Assembly: GCA_002305955.1 (NCBI GenBank) | Contig: DBRH01000031.1 | Coordinates: 606 to 12,003 of the forward strand | Direction of reading: 5' to 3' | DNA length: 11,398 nucleotides | From: Kosmotogaceae bacterium UBA1373 | Lineage (GTDB): Bacteria > Thermotogota > Thermotogae > Petrotogales > Kosmotogaceae | Shown here: one piece after another, positions 6,646-11,398 of the stretch | Layout: each line of letters opens with the position of its first letter | How positions within the stretch are numbered: position 1 is the stretch's first letter | Notes under the pieces: model-generated | Told to the model about the DNA's origin: nothing | Seen by the model: the letters and a program-made list of their open reading frames with translations, nothing else | Databases searched by the model: none | Position numbers and translations under genes: made by a program

Positions 6646-8274
6646 TCAGTGCACGAACCATTCGGCCAGATTGTCGAACAGTTCTCCACTTCCCGGCACC
6701 GGTCCGTTCAACTCTTGCCTCCAGAACGTGATCTTCTGACTATAGGATACCACTACGATCGGCATATCTTCGAGCCATAACTTCATAGCCCCCAGGTAGT
6801 ACGGGATCCTGTCCTTCCAGAGGCCCTCGGTGGCCGCTTTTCTCTCTATCCTGAACAATTGTGGATTTACATATCCCACTTCCCAGCCGGTTTTTAAGTC
6901 GTCGGCATTCTCCACCGTCCAGGGAGTAATCTCAGGATAATCGAATGCTTCAACTCTGAAAAAGGCCAGCTCATAATCGGCCGAATATACGTCGCCGAGC
7001 AGACTTCCCCAGTCTAGTCTCTCCACCTTCAGATCCACTCCGATCTCCTTCCACATCTTCACGAGCATATCCGTGAACTTCTTATCGACTCCCTGGTGAA
7101 CCTTGATCGTAAGTGTGTATCCCTTTCCGTACCCGGCACTCACAATGAGTTCTTTTGCCCTTCCAGGGTCGTAGGGAAACTCCCCGATCTGCGACAGGAG
7201 TTCCTGAAGAAAAGCTGTTCGGACATCTATGGGCAGAAGAGCTGCGGTAGAGCCGATCCCGATCGTGCCCGACAGTTTCTCGACATCCAGAGCCATTCTC
7301 AAGGCCTTTCTCAAAGAGCTCTTAGAGAGAAAGTCGTTCCTGTGATTTAGAATCAAAGCATAATAAGAACCGTCGGGAGTGAATTCGTACCTGTAATTTC
7401 CATTCTTTGCGTCGTTTATGAGTTCTGTCGTCGCACCTTCTTCGTTGAAGAGCATGCTCAGTTCGCCCTTCAGAAACATCTCTATCCTCTCTTCCTGATC
7501 GGCCTCTTCTATCAGTCTTATTTCGTCCAGAAGAGCATGCTCGGGCCACTCAGCGAAGTATAGAGGGTAGTGTTCCGACCCTTTTCCGCCGTGCCATTGT
7601 GGATTTCTCTTAAGTATGATCTTTCCCTTCTCGCTCCCCTCTGCCAGGTAAAAAGGTCCGGAGGTGGCCTCCAGGGGAGGTTTACCTGAATACTGGCTGA
7701 CAGCCACCTCTTCCGGTTTCAATCCGAGCTTCCCTTCGTATATGTGTCTGGCCAGTAATCCCGTCCTTAGATAACCGGTGAACTCGGGAAATGGTCGATT
7801 GAAATAGAAAACGGCGCTTTTGTCATCCAGGGTTTTCATCTCTACGTAAGAGAGATCGTTCAGAATTCCGTAGAGTTGCGAGTCCTCGCTAACTTTCCAA
7901 ACTGCCAGCGAGTATTCTAGATCATTCGTAGTAATCGGAGTTCCATCGAACCAGTGGATCTCGTCTCTGAGTTTTATATGCAGTTCTTTATTCCCGTCTC
8001 TCCACTCCCACCTTTCTACGAGCGAAGGCTCGATTCTATCCCCGCTCAACTTCCTGAAGAGGGGGTCCTGAGTGGCAGCCGTTACCCAGATATCGCCCCG
8101 GACCAGCTCAAGGCCGGGCAGGAAGTGGCCGGTAGTATCTATTGGGAGAGAGATGGATCCACCGGATATTTCTTCGAAGTCGAACCGGGAACTGCTGGAT
8201 CTGACCGTCAAATCTCTCGCGAGTAACGTAGCGGCGAGCAGTACGAGTAAAATAACTGTCAAAAATTTATGCAC
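6646..8274 (-). CDS. ABC transporter substrate-binding protein, family 5 (DppA/OppA type)
   Basis: A 542-aa exported protein. GTG 8274 is chosen: GGAGG lies 6 nt upstream, and the signal peptide MHKFLTVILLVLLAATLLA follows directly. An ATG at 8292 precedes the ribosome site and is rejected. There is no lipobox Cys, so the mature protein (from about Arg20) should be free in the periplasm. The SBP_bac_5 signature is clear: IEPSLVERWEW (81-91), LHIKLRDEIHWFDGTPITTN (98-117) and DLEYSLAVW, then the late family segment LRKALRMALDVEKL. The family delivers peptides, nickel or, often in Thermotogota, oligosaccharides to an ABC permease. No permease or ATPase genes adjoin it; the following genes are the toroid protein and KDPG aldolase, which favours a sugar-type ligand. 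Length is normal. Transcription probably starts at the promoter at 8304-8331. Confidence 0.92.
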   Translation of the reverse strand: MHKFLTVILLVLLAATLLARDLTVRSSSSRFDFEEISGGSISLPIDTTGHFLPGLELVRGDIWVTAATQDPLFRKLSGDRIEPSLVERWEWRDGNKELHIKLRDEIHWFDGTPITTNDLEYSLAVWKVSEDSQLYGILNDLSYVEMKTLDDKSAVFYFNRPFPEFTGYLRTGLLARHIYEGKLGLKPEEVAVSQYSGKPPLEATSGPFYLAEGSEKGKIILKRNPQWHGGKGSEHYPLYFAEWPEHALLDEIRLIEEADQEERIEMFLKGELSMLFNEEGATTELINDAKNGNYRYEFTPDGSYYALILNHRNDFLSKSSLRKALRMALDVEKLSGTIGIGSTAALLPIDVRTAFLQELLSQIGEFPYDPGRAKELIVSAGYGKGYTLTIKVHQGVDKKFTDMLVKMWKEIGVDLKVERLDWGSLLGDVYSADYELAFFRVEAFDYPEITPWTVENADDLKTGWEVGYVNPQLFRIERKAATEGLWKDRIPYYLGAMKLWLEDMPIVVVSYSQKITFWRQELNGPVPGSGELFDNLAEWFVH

Positions 8275-8303
8275 GGGCAACCTCCAGAACATTCATCAAC
8301 ACA

Positions 8304-8331
8304 ATTATATCGAAATTACCCGCTCTGTGGA
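8304..8331 (-). promoter_or_regulatory. Promoter of the binding-protein/toroid/eda operon
   Basis: On the minus strand a perfect TATAAT occupies 8309-8304. TCCACA (8331-8326) lies 16 bp upstream and matches 4 of 6 bases of TTGACA. Transcription would start near 8297, about 10 bases before the GGAGG site of the GTG start at 8274. Confidence 0.5.
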
Positions 8332-8380
8332 AAAGAGTATTTGAGTATCGGGATACGCGAAAGAGCGGATTCTAGAAATT

Positions 8381-8409
8381 GACTGACATCTTTCTAAGAT
8401 CGTTCAGTC
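8381..8409. other. Interrupted dyad between two divergent promoters
   Basis: GACTGA (8381-8386) pairs with TCAGTC (8404-8409), and ATCTT (8388-8392) with AAGAT (8396-8400), giving 11 pairs with a small internal loop and a 3-base loop. It lies upstream of the binding-protein promoter and about 120 bp upstream of the short-ORF promoter. It could be an operator for a dimeric regulator. The rest of the 308-base gene-free stretch 8293-8600 holds the two promoters and AT-rich DNA with nothing else I can identify. Confidence 0.35.
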
Positions 8410-8528
8410 TTCTGGTTCTTTCGGAGTAATAATGAAAGATATTTCAATAACGCGGGCAGGTTATTTATTGTCGGACTAAATAAGTGTCAAAAAGTAAATC
8501 CAGCTTCAATAATATTTAGGAATAAGCT

Positions 8529-8557
8529 TTGGATTTCTCCATAGTTTGTGCTATAAT
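8529..8557 (+). promoter_or_regulatory. Extended -10 promoter of the leader/short-ORF/ABC unit
   Basis: TTGGAT (8529-8534), a 17-base spacer, then TATAAT (8552-8557) with the extended element TG one base upstream (TGCTATAAT). The predicted start of transcription is near 8564, about 37 bases before ATG 8601. It is the only good plus-strand promoter seen between here and the ABC genes. Confidence 0.7.
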
Positions 8558-8600
8558 CAGTCAAGCGAAAGAGAAACTATTCGAAAGGAGGCGTAATAGA

Positions 8601-8708
8601 ATGATGATGAGACTTAAAACAGGATTTTTCACCACCCTTAACAGGGTCTCCGGTGATGCCGCATTCTGCCACGCCTTCATCCGTCGTGTGAGGTATAAAG
8701 ACGTATAA
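8601..8708 (+). CDS. 35-aa leader or precursor peptide
   Basis: A 35-codon ORF ending in TAA, with AAAGGAGG 9 nt upstream. It opens with three ATG codons and continues RLKTGFFTTLN, ending CHAFIRRVRYKDV. It sits between a strong promoter and a strong terminator, the position of an attenuation leader peptide or of a highly expressed precursor peptide. The Arg-Leu-Lys at residues 4-6 fits the +X+ motif known to arrest ribosomes in the presence of macrolides, as in the ErmDL leader (MRLR...). Its own codons 23-27 form one side of the possible antiterminator. It has no membrane segment or signal peptide. Two CGT codons near the end differ from the AGA/AGG use of neighbouring genes. I know no named family. 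That it is translated is likely; its role is inferred. Confidence 0.6.
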   Translation: MMMRLKTGFFTTLNRVSGDAAFCHAFIRRVRYKDV

Positions 8709-8736
8709 CCATAGACGATGTTTGAAGGACCGTGGC
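8668..8736 (+). promoter_or_regulatory. Candidate antiterminator pairing
   Basis: GCCACGCCTTCA (8668-8679), inside the leader ORF, is complementary to TGAAGG (8723-8728) plus CGTGGC (8731-8736), with AC bulged between them: 12 pairs. The second half is the 5' arm of the terminator, so the two structures exclude each other. Bases 8671-8678 can also pair with the leader's own ribosome site (8587-8594, 8 pairs with one G-U), giving a third state. The pairings are read directly; their use in regulation is inferred. Confidence 0.5.
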
Positions 8737-8762
8737 GAGTAACAGCCACGGTCCTTTTTTTT
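8725..8762 (+). terminator. Intrinsic terminator/attenuator after the leader ORF
   Basis: GGACCGTGGC (8727-8736) and GCCACGGTCC (8745-8754) form a perfect 10-bp GC-rich stem around GAGTAACA, extended by two A-T pairs, followed by eight T. It lies 16 bases after the leader stop. The next start codon is 28 bases beyond the T-run, with no room for a normal promoter. Genes downstream are therefore probably transcribed by read-through. Confidence 0.92.
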
Positions 8763-8790
8763 ATCAACCATTTCTCCAGGAGGTGGAGTT

Positions 8791-8898
8791 ATGTCAGTTA
8801 AGGTAGAGGTCGAAAGAATCGAGAAAGTGGAGCAGAAGAAGATTCAGAGAAAGCAGAGAGAGAACGAGGTTTTTGGTCCTTACTGTTTCTGGCTTTGA
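8791..8898 (+). CDS. 35-aa short ORF with C-terminal GPYCFWL
   Basis: The first ORF after the terminator, with CCAGGAGG placed 7 nt before ATG. Its first ~26 residues are highly charged (VERIEKVEQKK is part of them), likely helical, and then the sequence turns abruptly hydrophobic and aromatic: VFGPYCFWL to the stop. A charged leader followed by a short aromatic, Cys- and Trp-containing tail is the general shape of a ribosomally made, processed peptide, but no modification enzyme is encoded in the window. It may be distantly related to the ORF at 9079-9183: both have a VER..KVE segment, Phe28, a nearby Pro and a final Leu. It is in the same apparent transcript as the ABC exporter. Alternatives are a second leader peptide or a toxin-like peptide. 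No family recognised. Confidence 0.6.
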   Translation: MSVKVEVERIEKVEQKKIQRKQRENEVFGPYCFWL

Positions 8899-8950
8899 GG
8901 AATGAAACGGGGACCATGAAACCCGGCTCGAAAGTACAGGGGGTGAAACA

Positions 8951-9079
8951 ATGAAAATAGCGTTAAGCGGAGAGATTAGAAAGGACCGTATTAGTTGTAG
9001 TGTTGTACTTCCACCCTTCATAGATAAACCGGATAGTCTCATGGAGTTTCCCCAGGATAGTCGCCAGGAGGTGGCGTGA
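8951..9079 (+). CDS. 42-aa short ORF
   Basis: Starts with ATG 7 bases after GGGGG (the site reads GGGGGTGA). It ends in a TGATG junction where its stop overlaps the next ORF's start by one base, a typical sign of coupled translation. The product is neither a clear signal peptide nor a membrane protein; it has one Cys (RISCSVVLPPF) and a polar C-terminus ending SRQEVA. Two of its four arginine codons are CGT/CGC rather than AGA/AGG, and it does not resemble the other two peptides, so it is the least certain of the group. It lies between the 35-aa and 34-aa ORFs upstream of the ABC genes. No family recognised. Confidence 0.5.
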   Translation: MKIALSGEIRKDRISCSVVLPPFIDKPDSLMEFPQDSRQEVA

Positions 9080-9183
9080 TGAAAAAGATTTATAGAGGTT
9101 CGAGAGAGATTTTCATAGATGGAATAGTTGAAAGACAGAAAGTTGAGATCGAAAGCAAGTTCAGCAGACCTCATTATCTTTGA
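9079..9183 (+). CDS. 34-aa short ORF with C-terminal SRPHYL
   Basis: ATG 9079 lies 7 bases after GGAGG. Eighteen bases covering ribosome site and start (9064-9081) match those of the 35-aa ORF (8776-8793) at 16 positions. The peptide starts MKKIYRGSREIF, has a charged middle (IVERQKVEIESK) and ends FSRPHYL. It ends 12 bases before the ABC ATPase start. The shared layout with the 35-aa ORF suggests a paralogous pair of precursor-like peptides, although identity is low and the peptides are too short for proof. No family recognised. Confidence 0.6.
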   Translation: MKKIYRGSREIFIDGIVERQKVEIESKFSRPHYL

Positions 9184-9195
9184 TGGAGGTGCGAA

Positions 9196-9990
9196 ATGGC
9201 CGACGCGCTTTTCGCAAATAACGTAGTCAAGTTTTTCAAAAAGAGCAAGAAAGAGATCAAAGCGCTAAAGGGAGTAAGTTTGAGGATAAAAGAGGGAGAG
9301 ATCTACGGACTTTTAGGGCCGAACGGCTCGGGTAAATCGACGTTCATCAGGATCGCTTCAACTCTTTTGATACCCGACAGGGGCAGCGTATCCGTCTTCG
9401 GACACGATGTGGAAAGAGAGCCGGGAATCGTTCAAAAGCTCATCAACAGGGTTTCCGTTGAGGCGAGTTTCTTCAGAAAACTGTCAGCCATAGAGAACCT
9501 GGCCTTCTCGGCCGGTCTCTATGGCATTTCGAAGAAAGAAGCCATAAAGAAGATCTACTATCTTTCCGAACGTTTCGGTCTGGATGAGAAGAGATTGAAA
9601 GATCCGCTGGAAGACTTTTCAAGAGGTATGCAACAGAAAGTCGCCATCGTCAGGGCCTTCATGACCGAACCACGAATGCTTCTTCTAGACGAACCGACCA
9701 CGGGACTCGACCCGCGAGCCAAGAAGGATGTACAGTCACTCATAAGAGACGTGAAATCAAATATGAACACGACCATGCTCCTGACCACCCACGACATGCA
9801 GGAAGCCGAAAAGCTCTGTGATTATGTGGGAATAATTCACCTGGGCAAGATCGTTGCAGAAGGGAAGCCGCAGGAGTTGAAGAACCAGCTCAGAGGGAAG
9901 GTGGACAACCCGACCTTCGAGGATGTCTTCATGGAATACACGGGAATGTCTCTTGAGGATGCGCAGTACCAGGAGGTAGAAACGGCATGA
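9196..9990 (+). CDS. ABC transporter ATP-binding protein (ABC-2 exporter type)
   Basis: A 264-aa nucleotide-binding subunit that drives export through the permease encoded next. Start ATG 9196 has GGAGG 6 nt upstream. Motifs: Walker A GPNGSGKST (41-49), signature FSRGMQQK (141-148), Walker B MLLLDEP (161-167) followed by TTGLD, and the H-loop TTHD with His199. The segment where a Q-loop Gln is expected reads SVEASFFRKL (87-96), without Gln; this and the S-R-G-M-Q form of the signature are common in DrrA/ABC-2 type exporters and do not imply inactivity. The C-terminal tail PTFEDVFMEYTG is also typical of that group. It overlaps the permease by 4 bp (ATGA). It lies downstream of the short ORFs, apparently in one transcript controlled by the attenuator. 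Substrate not known: peptide, drug or lipid are all possible. Confidence 0.95.
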   Translation: MADALFANNVVKFFKKSKKEIKALKGVSLRIKEGEIYGLLGPNGSGKSTFIRIASTLLIPDRGSVSVFGHDVEREPGIVQKLINRVSVEASFFRKLSAIENLAFSAGLYGISKKEAIKKIYYLSERFGLDEKRLKDPLEDFSRGMQQKVAIVRAFMTEPRMLLLDEPTTGLDPRAKKDVQSLIRDVKSNMNTTMLLTTHDMQEAEKLCDYVGIIHLGKIVAEGKPQELKNQLRGKVDNPTFEDVFMEYTGMSLEDAQYQEVETA

Positions 9991-10817
9991 GTTCGCAGGC
10001 ACTTGTAAGAGAGCTGAGGGCCTCGTGGGCCTTTATCGAGAGAAACTTCAATTTCACCAAGAGATACTGGAAATGGGAACTGGTCTTTTTTGTGTACACG
10101 ATAGCCAACTCCGTAACCATGGGTTTCATAGGTAAAGGTATCGAAGCCTTCTCCGGAACGAAACTGGATACGAGTTATCTTATACTGTACATGCTTTTAG
10201 GATCGATCCTCTGGGGTTATCTTTCCATACTCTTCGAGATAGTTGCCGAGACGGTTGCCTGGGAGCGCTGGGAAGAGACTATAGAGTACACCTTCATGGC
10301 CCCTGTGAGAAGAGCGACCCACCTTTTGAGTACCTGCGGTTACGCCATACTGTACGGGATTTTAAGGAGCGGTTTGATTCTGCTGGCGGTATCGATCTTC
10401 TTCGATCTGAATCTGGAGAAGGCCAATCTGCTTTCCGCGGTCGGTATCCTGGCGGTATCCAGCTTCTCTTTCGTGGGTCTGGGGATAGTCGCGGCCGTAT
10501 TGCCGCTGATATCGCCCGAGAAGGGAGCCCAGGTAGTTCACATATTCCAGGCGCTCCTTCTGATGTTCTCGGGGGTCTATTACGAAGTCGACGTGCTGCC
10601 GCAGTGGATGCAGCAGGTCGGGAGGTTGTCTCCCGCGACATATGCCTTGAGAGGAATGAGATCGTCGATACTCGAAGGCAAGGGCATGATCGAAATGTGG
10701 GGAGATATATGGCCTTTGATCCTTCTGGGAGGGTTACTCCTTCCGTCGGGGCTGCTATTTTTCAGGAAGATGGAGGGCTGGGCCAAACGGAAGGGCGTTC
10801 TGAAGAGAAGCGGATAG
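9987..10817 (+). CDS. ABC-2 type permease
   Basis: A 276-aa inner-membrane protein with about six predicted helices: roughly 32-49, 65-85, 111-138, 147-176, 184-196 and 236-258. ATG 9987 overlaps the ATPase stop. Family features are the cytoplasmic WERWEETIEYTFMAPVRR segment after helix 2 (the coupling-helix region) and the late VYYEVDVLPQWMQQVGRLSP motif, close to the ABC-2 consensus (E-LP-W--------P-tYal-g-R). It should pair with the preceding ATPase as a homodimeric exporter of DrrB type. Nothing in the sequence sets the substrate. The transcript ends in only 24 bases before the convergent HD-GYP gene, and I see no T-tract terminator there. Confidence 0.93.
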   Translation: MSSQALVRELRASWAFIERNFNFTKRYWKWELVFFVYTIANSVTMGFIGKGIEAFSGTKLDTSYLILYMLLGSILWGYLSILFEIVAETVAWERWEETIEYTFMAPVRRATHLLSTCGYAILYGILRSGLILLAVSIFFDLNLEKANLLSAVGILAVSSFSFVGLGIVAAVLPLISPEKGAQVVHIFQALLLMFSGVYYEVDVLPQWMQQVGRLSPATYALRGMRSSILEGKGMIEMWGDIWPLILLGGLLLPSGLLFFRKMEGWAKRKGVLKRSG

Positions 10818-10841
10818 CGATGAGAGGATTGATTGAGAAAC

Positions 10842-11398
10842 CTATTGCGAAAACGTGAACTTCTCTTCAAACAGCTGGATACAGGCCTGGACGACTTTTC
10901 TGTCGAAAAGGATATCGACTCCGGCCGAAATCTCGTTCAAAGCCTTCTTGAGACCCAACGAAGACAGGTATGGCCTGTGTGAAGACATGGCTTCAACCAC
11001 GTCTGCCACAGCTATTATCCTGGCCTCCAGAGTTATTTCATCTCCCTTGAGGCCATCGGGATAACCCGATCCATCCAGCCTTTCGTGGTGCTGTTTAACG
11101 ATAGTGGCGATGGGCAGGTCGAAGCTCATTTCCTTCAGCAGATCGTAGCCCGTTACGGGATGCAGCTTCACTAGATCGAACTCCATCTTCGAAAGCTTTC
11201 CGGGCTTTGAGAGAATCTCGCCCGGAATCGAGATTTTGCCGATATCGTGAAGCATAGACGCGATCCTTATGAGCTGAACTCTGCTTTCTCCGAGATTCAG
11301 TCTTTCCGCTATGGCGCACGCCAGCTGGCTCACTCTCCTCTGGTGACCGGCGGTGTACGGGTCTCTAATCTCAACCATTCTCAAGAGTGTGTTGAGTA
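10842..11398 (-). CDS. HD-GYP domain protein, C-terminal part (cut by window edge)
   Basis: 184 residues are visible; the frame is open to the right edge (LNTLLRMVEIRDPYTAGH...), so the start and any N-terminal sensor domain lie outside. A TTG at 11384 is in frame but falls inside the domain and is unlikely to be a start. HD-GYP signatures are all present, numbered from the window edge: RDPYTAGHQRRV (11-22), HDIGK with metal ligands His50/Asp51, His79 (KLHPVTGYDLL), HHERLDGSGYP (103-113) with the GYP triad, and ARIIAVADVVEAM (125-137). Such proteins hydrolyse the second messenger cyclic di-GMP (some act on other cyclic dinucleotides) using a two- or three-metal centre. The catalytic set looks complete, so an active enzyme is expected. 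It converges on the ABC operon and is not obviously linked to it. Confidence 0.95.
   Translation of the reverse strand, partial: LNTLLRMVEIRDPYTAGHQRRVSQLACAIAERLNLGESRVQLIRIASMLHDIGKISIPGEILSKPGKLSKMEFDLVKLHPVTGYDLLKEMSFDLPIATIVKQHHERLDGSGYPDGLKGDEITLEARIIAVADVVEAMSSHRPYLSSLGLKKALNEISAGVDILFDRKVVQACIQLFEEKFTFSQ

Noticed and set aside
8432..8479. 15-codon ORF (MKDISITRAGYLLSD) with GGAG upstream
   Set aside because: Too short to judge, lies upstream of the identified promoter, and no transcript signal is visible for it.
8561..8771. Two minus-strand frames (68 and 64 aa) over the leader and terminator
   Set aside because: They would run antisense through a perfect terminator and promoter; no start signals support them.
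8794..9174. 126-aa open frame on the minus strand over the short ORFs
   Set aside because: It has no ribosome site of note and is opposite three plus-strand ORFs that each have a strong one. Its composition (Ser/Leu-rich) is what reverse reading of AGA/GAG-rich coding DNA gives.
9282..9345. Missing Q-loop Gln and unusual signature in the ATPase as signs of a dead ABC subunit
   Set aside because: Walker A, Walker B with Glu, and the H-loop His are intact, and S-x-G-M-Q signatures are usual in ABC-2 exporters.
1..11398. CRISPR arrays, tRNA or rRNA genes, transposase genes
   Set aside because: No regularly spaced direct repeats, no tRNA- or rRNA-like sequence and no transposase or integrase motif were seen on reading both strands.

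Overview
The window looks like chromosomal DNA of a moderate-GC member of the Thermotogota, perhaps Mesotoga- or Kosmotoga-like. This is an inference from memory, not a search. It rests on arginine codons that are mostly AGA/AGG, very strong GGAGG ribosome sites, GTG/TTG starts, and a KDPG aldolase whose motifs closely resemble the Thermotoga maritima enzyme as I remember it.

Layout from left to right. (1) 16-1026, minus strand: a secreted zinc-dependent phospholipase C / P1-nuclease-like protein. (2) 1230-3175, plus strand: a two-gene operon of an FrsA/DUF1100-like alpha/beta hydrolase and an aspartate/glutamate-type racemase, overlapping by 4 bp. (3) 3259-4806, plus strand: an exported protein made almost entirely of ankyrin repeats. 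(4) 4807-5063: intergenic DNA with a compound inverted/direct repeat and a separate perfect 8-bp-arm palindrome. (5) 8274 down to 5064, minus strand: an operon of a family-5 solute-binding protein, an alpha/alpha-toroid (prenyltransferase-like) protein of unknown function, and KDPG aldolase (eda). No permease or ATPase genes are visible beside the binding protein.

(6) 8529-10817, plus strand, is the most interesting part. A good extended -10 promoter drives a 35-codon ORF that begins with three ATG codons and then Arg-Leu-Lys. A textbook intrinsic terminator follows. Only 28 bases separate its T-tract from the next start codon. Downstream come three more very short ORFs (35, 42 and 34 aa), each with a strong ribosome site, then an ABC ATPase and its ABC-2 permease. 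Part of the first ORF can pair with the 5' arm of the terminator (12 base pairs with a 2-nt bulge), so the arrangement resembles a transcription attenuator. The short ORFs could be exported peptides, leader peptides, or a mixture; nothing in the window proves which. (7) 10842 to the right edge, minus strand: the C-terminal part of an HD-GYP phosphodiesterase whose start lies outside the window.

The hydrolase/racemase pair suggests processing of small amide, ester or amino-acid-like compounds. The binding protein/toroid/aldolase operon suggests uptake and breakdown of a sugar acid or an oligosaccharide that yields KDPG. The short-ORF/ABC unit suggests a regulated export or self-protection system.
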